64,000 nt of DNA, from NCBI GenBank assembly GCA_022779305.1, contig JALFSW010000066.1, positions 20,398-84,397 of the forward strand. Direction: 5' to 3'. Shown piece by piece: positions 8,076 through 16,396 of the stretch (positions within the stretch are counted from its first letter, which is position 1; every line of letters starts with the position of its first letter). The position numbers were made by a program, and so were the translations under genes. The notes beneath the pieces are model-generated. The model saw nothing but the letters and a program-made list of their open reading frames with translations, had not been told where the DNA came from and ran no database searches. The stretch comes from Prevotella sp. GTDB taxonomy: Bacteria > Bacteroidota > Bacteroidia > Bacteroidales > Bacteroidaceae.

Positions 8076-10145
8076 TTACAATGTCACTGAAAAACCTCCC
8101 ACAAACCATCTGCCTGGTTGCGGAACGTTCCCATAGTCTACGTAGCTGCGATTGAAAACATTATTGGTTTCAACATAAGCCGTCCATCCTCTTGCTTGCC
8201 ACGAAAGACGAGCATCCACAAGGGCATAGCTGGCGTAGGAATGTCGTCCACCTGCCACATCCAAATAAGTGCCCATGCGGTGCTGAAAACGATAACTCGT
8301 GGTAAGGAGTAGCTGCGGCAGTAGCGCCATATCAAGCCTTGCTACAAATTTGTTTTTCAGATATTCGAGGGCATATTTGCTGACAATACCCACATAGTCC
8401 TTTTGGTTTTGATGCAAGAAAGCATAGGACAACGACAATGATTGCAACACCCTTTGATTGCGAAACAGTTGCGAGAGTTTGATATCAAACGACGACTGAA
8501 ATCCGACGGTCGTAATGCGTCCGAAGTTCACACTCTTCCAAATGAGTGTTCCACTGGCATCCATAGTTCCGTCGGAAATCCAATCGATGAGGTTCTTATG
8601 GCGATTATGGAACACATTGAATTTTCCTGTGAAACGGGCATCGCCATATTTCAGTCCAACTTCCACTGCCTCCAACTCTTCAGGAGCAAGATTAGGGTCG
8701 GCCTTATGTCCGCCCACCGAATAGAAAAGTTCTGTGAACGAAGGCATTCGCAGCGAAGTATTGTAAGAAAAATAGGCACGTAAACCATCGGTCAGTTGAT
8801 AGCTAATATCTAAACTCGGATAGAGACGCAACGGCATATCGGCTTGCGAATTTTTCACTGCCAACAAGCCACCTGAAAAAGTCCAGCGGCGCAACAGTAC
8901 ATTGTGTTCGGCAAAGAATTGTAGGTTCGTGCGGTGCAAGCCCTTTACATAGAAGACATCTGCCCCAGAAACAGTGTGCAGGTATTCTAAAGGATAGCCT
9001 AAATTTGTACTCAGAATTTCTTCCTGGCGCACCTCTCCACTCAATGCTGTGCGCCCCAGCTGCCAATCGAAATAGGTGTTGAGGCTCAACCCGTAGACAT
9101 CCGTGCGGTGATAATTAAAAGGATATTTATCGGGTGCGGAACGAATAAGCTCGAAGCGGTCGTAGGTTCTGTTCCAATACACCGCTGGGCGGATGCGCAA
9201 AGCCCCCACCTTGTTTTCACCTTGAACGGCTGCAAAGGTTTTGAGCGTATGTTCAAACTGGTTGTCGAAACGAGAAGAATAAAATGTGTTCGATCCGAAA
9301 TCCTTCTGACTCAGTCCTGTTTGCCATCTCAGGCGCAAGCGATCGGTATCATAAGTCCCTGCGTAGAAAAACTTCACTGCGCGGAAATCGGCACTGAGTC
9401 CACCTTGTTTGTTTCGGAGATAACCATCGCTGCGAGTGTAGGAAGCAGAAAATTGGTTGCGCCATTGGGGAGAAGCGAAATGGGCATGCAATCCTGCATT
9501 GAAAAAGCCATAGGAACCACCCCGCAAGTGTCCGCCATAGGAAGGACGTGATGGGTTTTTAGTGATGATATTGATAGTTCCCAAGAGAGAAGAGGTACCG
9601 TAAGCCCTACCCGCAGGTCCTTCGAGAACCTCGATGCGTTCGATTTCATTGACATCAACTGGGAAATCAAAAGCGTTGTGTCCTGTTTGTGCATCTCCAA
9701 TATGAATACCATTGAGCAAAACGGCTATCTGCTCGGCATTTCCGCCTCGGATACTGACATCAGTTAGAACACCTAATGCTCCTTTCTGCCGCACATCCAC
9801 GCTCGATACATACTTTAGGAGGTCGTTCACACTTTGCACTGGCGCAGTAGCAATTTGTTCGTGCGTCAGTACAGTTACCATTCTGGCTTGCTCATTAAAC
9901 GCAAGCGGCGCACGTGTGGCTCTCACTTCCACTTCATCAAGCAGCATCGTCTTTGCCATGATGGTATCTTGGTCGGCTTTTTCTGTTTCAATGCTAATGC
10001 CTTTGGCTGTAGCATTTTGCAGCGTAGCGACGCTCAACACACCAATAACAACCTCTTTACCCAAGACGGCAAAAAGCGAGTAGCCACGATTAGAGAAGCG
10101 TTTGAACTTCAACACGTTGCCTTTGTTTAAAATTGGTTTGTACAT
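8076..10145 (-). CDS. TonB-dependent outer-membrane receptor
   Basis: Outer-membrane 22-strand barrel with plug, 689 aa. It has a long Bacteroidota-type leader (KRFSNRGYSLFAVLGK then VVIGVLSVATL), a plug domain from about residue 70 (DEVEVRATRAP) with the conserved VSIRGGNAEQIAVLLNGI and RIEVLEGPAGRAYGTSSLLGTINIITK, and a C-terminal barrel ending in Phe-Ser-Val-Thr-Leu. The architecture resembles BtuB/CirA-class receptors (cobalamin or catecholate); the ligand is not readable. The start is set at 10143-10145: the promoter box at 10216-10223 allows two in-frame Met codons and the inner one gives a sensible leader. No cobalamin riboswitch fits in the roughly 60-nt leader. Confidence 0.88.
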   Translation of the reverse strand: MYKPILNKGNVLKFKRFSNRGYSLFAVLGKEVVIGVLSVATLQNATAKGISIETEKADQDTIMAKTMLLDEVEVRATRAPLAFNEQARMVTVLTHEQIATAPVQSVNDLLKYVSSVDVRQKGALGVLTDVSIRGGNAEQIAVLLNGIHIGDAQTGHNAFDFPVDVNEIERIEVLEGPAGRAYGTSSLLGTINIITKNPSRPSYGGHLRGGSYGFFNAGLHAHFASPQWRNQFSASYTRSDGYLRNKQGGLSADFRAVKFFYAGTYDTDRLRLRWQTGLSQKDFGSNTFYSSRFDNQFEHTLKTFAAVQGENKVGALRIRPAVYWNRTYDRFELIRSAPDKYPFNYHRTDVYGLSLNTYFDWQLGRTALSGEVRQEEILSTNLGYPLEYLHTVSGADVFYVKGLHRTNLQFFAEHNVLLRRWTFSGGLLAVKNSQADMPLRLYPSLDISYQLTDGLRAYFSYNTSLRMPSFTELFYSVGGHKADPNLAPEELEAVEVGLKYGDARFTGKFNVFHNRHKNLIDWISDGTMDASGTLIWKSVNFGRITTVGFQSSFDIKLSQLFRNQRVLQSLSLSYAFLHQNQKDYVGIVSKYALEYLKNKFVARLDMALLPQLLLTTSYRFQHRMGTYLDVAGGRHSYASYALVDARLSWQARGWTAYVETNNVFNRSYVDYGNVPQPGRWFVGGFSVTL

Positions 10146-10215
10146 AAAAATAATAATTTGTTTATCATGCTGAACGATGACAAAAGCCAACGTCCAGTGC
10201 CTTGTTTAAGCAGTG

Positions 10216-10223
10216 CAAAGGTA
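10216..10223 (-). promoter_or_regulatory. -7 box of TonB receptor
   Basis: TACCTTTG on the minus strand, about 70 nt before the chosen ATG. It is divergent to the promoter at 10384-10391. Confidence 0.65.
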
Positions 10224-10383
10224 GTTATTTTTTTATTAAGCTCCATATTTTCTGCCTTTTTACGCAGAGAAATTATTCCTAAGAAGAAAACAGATTTCAA
10301 ATAAGCCTCAATACAGATACTCAAGATATGGATATCTGCTTTAATTTCTGCCAGTCTTCCTCGCATATTTCTGAATTAATTTA

Positions 10384-10391
10384 TATCTTTG
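10384..10391 (+). promoter_or_regulatory. -7 box deciding the start at 10409
   Basis: TATCTTTG, 17 nt before ATG 10409. Any start upstream of it, such as the in-frame ATG at 10328, would lie outside the transcript. Confidence 0.7.
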
Positions 10392-10408
10392 CAACAAACA
10401 AAAGAGAT

Positions 10409-10810
10409 ATGACACAGCAAAAAAAGAAACATAGTTTCAGAAATAGCTTCACACTTAAAATAGTGATAGGCATCATGGTTATTACGCTATTAGGAATTCT
10501 TTACAACCAATTTGTAAAAAGCAAAGAAACCATCACTGCCGAACAAATAGAAGAGGAGAAACGTGAAGCAGCGACGCTTGATACATTAGACATTGTTGGT
10601 GACTACCTTTGGAGAAACAAACAAATCCCTGTTGTAGAAAAAATAGAAGAAAAAAAGAAAATAGAAGAGCCTTCCGTTAAAAATAAAAAAGTAGAGAGCA
10701 TAAAGAATACCGAAGAAATAGATATGCCAGACTTACATATCCCGTCAACGCCTCCACCTCCATCAGAAAACAACACACAAACATCTGCCACCACAGAAGT
10801 CACGGAGTAA
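10409..10810 (+). CDS. single-pass membrane protein with Glu/Lys/Pro-rich tail
   Basis: Not recognised as a named family. The 133-aa product has a basic N-terminus, one membrane helix at about residues 15-33, then a charged, low-complexity region rich in Glu, Lys and Pro, with a PPPP run near the end. This is the layout of the N-terminal two thirds of a TonB protein, but no C-terminal TonB domain follows before the stop. It is divergent from a TonB receptor gene and ends before a strong terminator. The start is fixed by the promoter at 10384-10391. Real expression is likely; the function is unknown. Confidence 0.75.
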   Translation: MTQQKKKHSFRNSFTLKIVIGIMVITLLGILYNQFVKSKETITAEQIEEEKREAATLDTLDIVGDYLWRNKQIPVVEKIEEKKKIEEPSVKNKKVESIKNTEEIDMPDLHIPSTPPPPSENNTQTSATTEVTE

Positions 10811-10887
10811 AAAGTATCTATTTTATTAGCTACAATCAACAATGATATAACTCTATCAATACAAAATACAACTATAAATACCGCAAT

Positions 10888-10926
10888 AAAAAAAGGAGGA
10901 GAAATTTATTAAATCTCCTCCTTTTT
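10888..10926. terminator. bidirectional terminator between two convergent genes
   Basis: Perfect stem AAAAAGGAGGAGA / TCTCCTCCTTTTT with an A-run on one side and a T-run on the other. It serves the gene at 10409 (+) and secA (-). Confidence 0.9.
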
Positions 10927-10945
10927 ATACTTATGAATTTATTTT

Positions 10946-13900
10946 TTAACGCATGTTCTTACCATGGCAGGCTTTAAATTTGCGCCCGCTACCACATGGA
11001 CATGGATCATTTGGACGGGGCATTTTCTCAGCCTGATAGGGTGTGCGTTGTTCGTGTGCCGTTTCGCGCGTGTCTTGGCGAGCAGCAGCTTGCTGATTAG
11101 GATCAACAAGTTCTTCTTTCTGTTCGGTGTAGCGTTGGGTACGCTCCTCTGGCGCAGCTTCTTGAACCTGTTCAGCAGGCTGCATTTCTGGAATTTGACC
11201 ACGCATGAGTACACTCGCCGTACGATTGTTAAGGTCATTGATCATATTGTCCCAAAGCTTCACACTCTCGAGTTTGAAGATGAGCAAGGGGTCTTTCTGT
11301 TCGTAAGACGCATTTTGCACCGAATGGCGTAGCTCGTCTAACTGTCGAAGGTTTTCCTTCCAATCGTCATCGATAAGATGAAGGAGGATAACCTTTTCAA
11401 ACTGACGTACCACGGAATTAGCTTCCGTTTCGTAGGCTTCTTTCAGGTCACAAGGAATGTTGAAGAGGCGTTTGCCATCGGTGATAGGCACCATGATGCG
11501 TTCATAGACCGCCCCTTGATTTTCATAGATTTCTTTGATCACTGGCCATGCCACCTGCTGAATGCGTTCGGTTTTGCGCCTTAAAGTTTCGATGGCAGCT
11601 TGGAAAGCATGTTCTTCAAGTTCGGCTTTGCTCGTGGTAGTAAACTCCTGTTCGGTGAATGGGCATTCCATCGCCATAATTTTAAGGAATTCTTCCTTGC
11701 AGCCGAGGTAGTCGTTATTTTCGATAATGTGCACACAGCGATCCCAAATCACATTCGAGATGTCCATGCCAATGCGTTCACCCATCAAGGCGTGGCGGCG
11801 TTTTTCGTAGATAACGGTGCGCTGCTTGTTCATTACATCATCATATTCCAAGAGACGCTTGCGAATGCCGAAGTTGTTTTCTTCCACCTTCTTTTGCGCC
11901 CGTTCAATGCTGTTTGAAATCATTGAACTTTCAATGCGTTCGCCCTCGTCAAAGCCAAGACGATCCATCACACGAGCGATGCGTTCCGAACCAAAGAGAC
12001 GCATGAGTTTGTCTTCCAATGACACATAGAAAACCGATGATCCAGGGTCGCCCTGACGACCAGCACGACCACGCAACTGACGATCGACGCGGCGACTTTC
12101 ATGGCGTTCCGTACCAATGATTGCCAATCCGCCTGCGTCTTTAACTTCTTGCGAGAGCTTGATGTCGGTACCACGTCCTGCCATGTTCGTAGCAATGGTT
12201 ACAGCTCCAAGTCCATCTATCGAACGTCCAGCATCTGCCACGATTTGGGCTTCCTTAAGGTGTTGTTTTGCATTGAGCACTTGGTGTGGAATCTTGCGCA
12301 TGTTGAGCATCTTGCTCAAAAGTTCGCTGATTTCAACCGATGTCGTACCCACCAAACAAGGGCGTCCGCTGTTGCGCATTGCCTCTACTTCATCAATGAC
12401 AGCTGCGTATTTCTCACGTGCCGTTTTGTAGACACGGTCTTCCATGTCCTTGCGCTGGATGGGACGATTGGTAGGGATTTCTACCACATCAAGTTTATAG
12501 ATGTCCCAAAACTCGCCTGCTTCCGTAGATGCCGTACCAGTCATACCTGCGAGTTTATGATACATTCTGAAATAGTTCTGAAGCGTGATGGTTGCAAAAG
12601 TTTGTGTGGCTGCCTCGACTTTTACATGCTCTTTGGCTTCCACGGCTTGGTGCAAGCCATCACTCCAACGGCGTCCCTCCATGATACGTCCAGTTTGTTC
12701 GTCAACGATTTTCACTTCGCCATCAAGCACAACGTACTCATCATCCTTATTGAACATGGTGTAAGCCTTGAGTAGTTGTTGTAAGGTGTGAACGCGTTCG
12801 CTCTGCACGCCATAGAAACTCATAAGATCATCTTTCTTATCAACGTAGGTTTGATCGTCGATTTGTCCGTCTTCATGTGCTTTTTCGAGTAACGAGAGTT
12901 CGGTAGCAATATCGGGGAGCACGAAGAGTTTATCGTCATTGACTTCCTTTGCCAACCATGCCGTACCTTTATCCGTGAGGTCGCTTGAGTTCATTTTCTC
13001 ATCGGTCACAAAATAGAGCGGTTCGATGGCTTTTGGCATTTCACGGTTGTTGTTTGCCATATAGAACTCTTCTGTTTTGAGCATACCCGACTTAATACCG
13101 TCTTCCGAGAGGAACTTGATGAGAGCTTTATTTTTGGGCAGTGCTTTGTGTGAACGATAGAGTGCCAAGAAACCTTCATCGAGAAGGGCTTGCCGCTGTT
13201 TGTCATCAGTGAGCTGACCAGCCTCAGAGATTTTTCGGCGAGCCTCTGAGAGTAATTCGGTAGCCTGTTTGCGCTGTACTTCAAAGAGTTTCTGCACCAA
13301 GGGTTGATATTCTTCAAACATTTGGTCGTCGCCCTTTGGTACAGGTCCGCTGATAATAAGGGGCGTACGTGCATCATCGATCAATACCGAATCGACCTCA
13401 TCAACAATGGCGTAGTTGTGTTGGCGTTGCACCAAATCAGCTGGTGAAACTGCCATATTGTCACGCAAATAGTCGAAACCAAATTCATTGTTTGTTCCGA
13501 AAGTAATGTCGGCCTGATAGGCTTTGCGACGGGCTTCAGAATTCGGTTGATGCTTGTCGATACAATCCACAGAAAGTCCATTAAACATATAGAGCGGACC
13601 CATCCATTCTGAGTCGCGTTTTGCCAGATAGTCGTTCACGGTTACGACGTGTACACCATTTCCTGTCAAGGCATTGAGGAAGACAGGAAGGGTTGCAACG
13701 AGCGTCTTACCTTCACCAGTTGCCATTTCGGCAATCTTTCCTTGGTGCAAAACGGTACCACCAAAGAGCTGCACATCATAGTGCACCATTTCCCATTTAA
13801 GGTCGTTGCCACCAGCTGTCCAATGGTTATGATAGATGGCTTTGTCGCCCTCGATGGTGATGAAGTCTTTGCGTGGATCGGCTGCCAGTTCACGATCGAA

Positions 13901-14299
13901 ATCGGTTGCGGTAACGACGGTTTCTTCGTTTTCAGCAAAACGGCGGGCAGTGTCTTTTACAATGGAGAAGGCAACTGCCATAACGTCATTGAGCGCATGT
14001 TCGTAATTGTCGAGTGCGACCTTCTCTAGTTTGTCGATTTTATTGAAGATTTCTTCGCGTTCTTCAATCGGTGTTTGTTCTATTTGGGTGCGCAGCTCTG
14101 CAATCTGTTCGCGCTGTTCTTTGCCTGCATCTTGCACATATTGCTGGATTTCTTTTGTTTTGGCACGGAGTTCGTCGTTACTTAGTGCTTTTATGTTGGG
14201 ATATTCAGCCTTTACTTTTTCCACAAAGGGCTGAATGAGTTTCATATCACGTGTTGATTTATCACCGAAGAGTGATTTGAGAAATTTATTGAAATTCAT
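10946..14299 (-). CDS. secA: preprotein translocase ATPase SecA
   Basis: Motor of the Sec pathway, acting at the cytoplasmic face of SecYEG. Walker A is MATGEGKT at residues 192-199, with [17 protein letters not shown] as the DEAD-type Walker B/linker; [10 protein letters not shown] and RGRAGRQGD are the helicase motifs of the second NBD. The C-terminal zinc tail is [13 protein letters not shown]. The 1117-aa length reflects N-terminal and mid-domain insertions usual in Bacteroidota SecA. The start [15 protein letters not shown] at 14297-14299 was chosen because it matches the family N-terminus; an upstream in-frame ATG at 14386 would add 29 unlikely residues. Confidence 0.97.
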   Translation of the reverse strand: MNFNKFLKSLFGDKSTRDMKLIQPFVEKVKAEYPNIKALSNDELRAKTKEIQQYVQDAGKEQREQIAELRTQIEQTPIEEREEIFNKIDKLEKVALDNYEHALNDVMAVAFSIVKDTARRFAENEETVVTATDFDRELAADPRKDFITIEGDKAIYHNHWTAGGNDLKWEMVHYDVQLFGGTVLHQGKIAEMATGEGKTLVATLPVFLNALTGNGVHVVTVNDYLAKRDSEWMGPLYMFNGLSVDCIDKHQPNSEARRKAYQADITFGTNNEFGFDYLRDNMAVSPADLVQRQHNYAIVDEVDSVLIDDARTPLIISGPVPKGDDQMFEEYQPLVQKLFEVQRKQATELLSEARRKISEAGQLTDDKQRQALLDEGFLALYRSHKALPKNKALIKFLSEDGIKSGMLKTEEFYMANNNREMPKAIEPLYFVTDEKMNSSDLTDKGTAWLAKEVNDDKLFVLPDIATELSLLEKAHEDGQIDDQTYVDKKDDLMSFYGVQSERVHTLQQLLKAYTMFNKDDEYVVLDGEVKIVDEQTGRIMEGRRWSDGLHQAVEAKEHVKVEAATQTFATITLQNYFRMYHKLAGMTGTASTEAGEFWDIYKLDVVEIPTNRPIQRKDMEDRVYKTAREKYAAVIDEVEAMRNSGRPCLVGTTSVEISELLSKMLNMRKIPHQVLNAKQHLKEAQIVADAGRSIDGLGAVTIATNMAGRGTDIKLSQEVKDAGGLAIIGTERHESRRVDRQLRGRAGRQGDPGSSVFYVSLEDKLMRLFGSERIARVMDRLGFDEGERIESSMISNSIERAQKKVEENNFGIRKRLLEYDDVMNKQRTVIYEKRRHALMGERIGMDISNVIWDRCVHIIENNDYLGCKEEFLKIMAMECPFTEQEFTTTSKAELEEHAFQAAIETLRRKTERIQQVAWPVIKEIYENQGAVYERIMVPITDGKRLFNIPCDLKEAYETEANSVVRQFEKVILLHLIDDDWKENLRQLDELRHSVQNASYEQKDPLLIFKLESVKLWDNMINDLNNRTASVLMRGQIPEMQPAEQVQEAAPEERTQRYTEQKEELVDPNQQAAARQDTRETAHEQRTPYQAEKMPRPNDPCPCGSGRKFKACHGKNMR

Positions 14300-14437
14300 T
14301 GTTAATTTTTTATTTGCTATTATTATTTTTTCGCACCTTGTTATTTTGATGGTGCACATTAAATGGTTTGGTGATTTACACCTCAAATATTATACATAAA
14401 ACAGGGTGTTGCACAAAGATTGCCCCCTATTTCGTGT

Positions 14438-14794
14438 TCAGCACATGGGTGCTCGGATAATAATAGCCGTGTTGATTGTTGGATTGGGAAGATATGGATA
14501 TTCTTCTCGTTCGTAATTCGTCGATAGTGCATACGATGGTGCGCAGCGATAGTGCGCCTTAGTAGTAAAGGATTGGCGTATTTTTTGTGGTTCGGTACGC
14601 TTACTTTCGGCAATCTTTTTATAGACCTTCACCACAGAGTGAATGTCAGATGCCACATGACGCAGAAGGACATCATTGCGTATTTGTTCGATGCTGTAAT
14701 TGCCCAATGCTGCTTTCACCGCAGACTGATACATCTGTGGTTCTATTCCAGTAGCAGCCAAGACCACCAAGAGGGTTGTTATGTAGATATTCAT
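14438..14794 (-). CDS. small secreted or membrane-anchored hypothetical protein
   Basis: 118 aa, not recognised. A hydrophobic N-terminus (IYITTLLVVLAATG) looks like a signal peptide or anchor; the rest is mixed and charged, with a helical stretch (SIEQIRNDVLLRHVASDI). It begins 28 bp after the DUF4105 gene stop on the same strand and is probably transcribed with it. Another frame overlaps its 3' end but looks less protein-like. Existence is likely but not certain. Confidence 0.55.
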   Translation of the reverse strand: MNIYITTLLVVLAATGIEPQMYQSAVKAALGNYSIEQIRNDVLLRHVASDIHSVVKVYKKIAESKRTEPQKIRQSFTTKAHYRCAPSYALSTNYEREEYPYLPNPTINTAIIIRAPMC

Positions 14795-14822
14795 CGAACT
14801 CTTAAATTTTCTTTATTTATTG

Positions 14823-16016
14823 TTAGGTGAGCTTCCGTAGATGTGCGTTGCCACATTTAGCAAAATAAATCTGCATGCCACAATTCAATAGCAAGAATGA
14901 TGCCACGATCAAGATAGGCAGCGGAATACTTTGAAAAATCGCAGTAATCAGTCCTATGAAGATCATTACTTCCCACACAAACCACGCAATGCACATCTTC
15001 TTCCCCACTCGCTTACACAAACTTCCAAAAAGTAAGACAAGGGCTAAGGGGTTGAAAAACAACAATATTGCATTTACATCCACACAAGGATGTTCCGAAA
15101 ACATCATTGCAAACAGCACCAAGCCAATTATGCCCGAAGTGAGCGTTAGAAAAATATTCCATACCCTACATTTTTTCTTGCGCCATAACTCCATAACAAA
15201 AACTACGGATGCCAATATGGCAAAAACAATGGCAGCTGTGAGAGGCGTTAGCGAGGCGGAAATATTGGTTATCGGTGGGGTTGCAGCGTATAGGAGCGTG
15301 TGAGTTTCACTAACCAATGGTCGTCCGTTGATAGTTGCACCTCCGTAATACTTCCGCAGATTGTCGGGCAGAAATAATTGTTGTGTAGTGGTCACTAGCT
15401 GGTCTGCCTCGATACCCAACAAGAGATCTTCACCCAATCTCACCCACGGCGTCTCAGCATTCCACTGGTGAATCATCCGCCGATAGGTCATATTGCTATC
15501 GCCCCTCCATTGACTTTGCAGCCTACCTTTCAGTCCTTTCAAGAGGAGATGATGGGCACGGGTGGTACAGTTATCATAGAAGAAATTATATCTGTAGACC
15601 ACATTTTTGGGTTTCAGATTTTCGATGAGTGCTGTATATATCTGTTGCTTTTCAGATGGGGTGAGGTTGAGCGTTTGTTCAACAACACTTCGTCCTTCGT
15701 AGGCATACTGCCTGAGGAAAGTCGTCATCGATTGCGTGTCCACTTTATAGTCGGTCAGTCCAAAGATAAAACGCAAGAGGAAATAAGGTTGGTTTTGCGA
15801 AAAGATACCATAATTCACAACGATGTCCTCACCCGTCTTGCGGTCGTTCCATCGAATAGCAGTGTGCCCATATTGCGCCCAAACTTCTTCGCCAGCCCCA
15901 CAAGTGAGCAACGAAACTTCCACGGAATCCGAATAAGAGGGCGATTGCGCCTTCACCTCCACCCAAAAGGTCAGAAGCAATACACATATAATCCTACATA
16001 ACGCCTTTCTCTTCAT
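14823..16016 (-). CDS. DUF4105 (Lnb N-terminal periplasmic domain) membrane protein
   Basis: 397 aa with a signal peptide, an N-terminal periplasmic DUF4105 domain (GAGEEVWAQYGHTAIRW; later YNFFYDNCTTRAHH with a conserved Cys and His, cysteine-protease-like), and about five C-terminal membrane helices. Related domains form the N-terminal part of lipoprotein N-acyl transferase Lnb, but that role is not shown here. The start MKRKALCRI at 16014-16016 is fixed by the -7 box at 16026-16033; an in-frame ATG at 16055 lies upstream of it. The leader is only a few nt. Confidence 0.88.
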   Translation of the reverse strand: MKRKALCRIICVLLLTFWVEVKAQSPSYSDSVEVSLLTCGAGEEVWAQYGHTAIRWNDRKTGEDIVVNYGIFSQNQPYFLLRFIFGLTDYKVDTQSMTTFLRQYAYEGRSVVEQTLNLTPSEKQQIYTALIENLKPKNVVYRYNFFYDNCTTRAHHLLLKGLKGRLQSQWRGDSNMTYRRMIHQWNAETPWVRLGEDLLLGIEADQLVTTTQQLFLPDNLRKYYGGATINGRPLVSETHTLLYAATPPITNISASLTPLTAAIVFAILASVVFVMELWRKKKCRVWNIFLTLTSGIIGLVLFAMMFSEHPCVDVNAILLFFNPLALVLLFGSLCKRVGKKMCIAWFVWEVMIFIGLITAIFQSIPLPILIVASFLLLNCGMQIYFAKCGNAHLRKLT

Positions 16017-16025
16017 TTCTGCCTG

Positions 16026-16033
16026 CAAAGATA
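16026..16033 (-). promoter_or_regulatory. -7 box of DUF4105 gene, near-leaderless
   Basis: TATCTTTG on the minus strand, 9 nt before ATG 16016. It rules out the ATG at 16055. Confidence 0.65.
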
Positions 16034-16229
16034 AAGAAAAAGAAACAAAAAACAAAGACTATTCTTCAAAAGCTTCATCTCAAACCTAAACAAACTGGGA
16101 CTTCAGGAGTTTTGACACATAGTAACCGATTACAAAAAGTAATACACTAATAAATTTTATTTCTATTCGATTTCGTAAAAAACGTCGATAAATCAATGCC
16201 ATAGCAAAATCAAAATATAACAAACATTT

Positions 16230-16305
16230 AACCCAAATCAGTTATTAGACCGCCTAAGTTCCTTTCTATTTTTTTCTAAACTTTCCTGCATCTTGCTAAG
16301 ACAAC
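16230..16305 (+). repeat. left-half copy of the MITE-like element
   Basis: Starts ACCCAAATCAGTTATTAGACC and stays alignable for about 75 bp with the left ends of the full copies at 46297 and 50947, including CGCCTA, the T-rich stretch and TGCATCTTGCT. It lacks the right half and right terminal repeat. The rest of the 380-bp gap 16017-16396 holds a promoter, a terminator and A/T-rich sequence with nothing else seen. Confidence 0.65.
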
Positions 16306-16323
16306 AATTCCATTTCATAAAAA

Positions 16324-16363
16324 AGCAACCACCGAGCTGTATTTTAAGTCCTCGGTGGTTGCT
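16324..16363 (-). terminator. terminator of the TonB receptor at 16397
   Basis: Perfect 13-bp stem AGCAACCACCGAG / CTCGGTGGTTGCT with a 14-nt loop, followed on the minus strand by TTTTTT. Confidence 0.9.
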
Positions 16364-16396
16364 AAAGTACTAACAGTTAATATAAAAATCTTAATA

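Noticed and set aside
10146..10215. Cobalamin riboswitch before the TonB receptor
   Set aside because: The leader is only about 60 nt and lacks a B12-box-like motif.
14300..14386. Upstream ATG for secA
   Set aside because: Adds 29 residues unlike any SecA N-terminus; [12 protein letters not shown] is the family start.
14383..14613. 76-codon minus-strand frame overlapping the 118-aa protein
   Set aside because: The 118-aa frame has a signal peptide and fits the operon spacing better.
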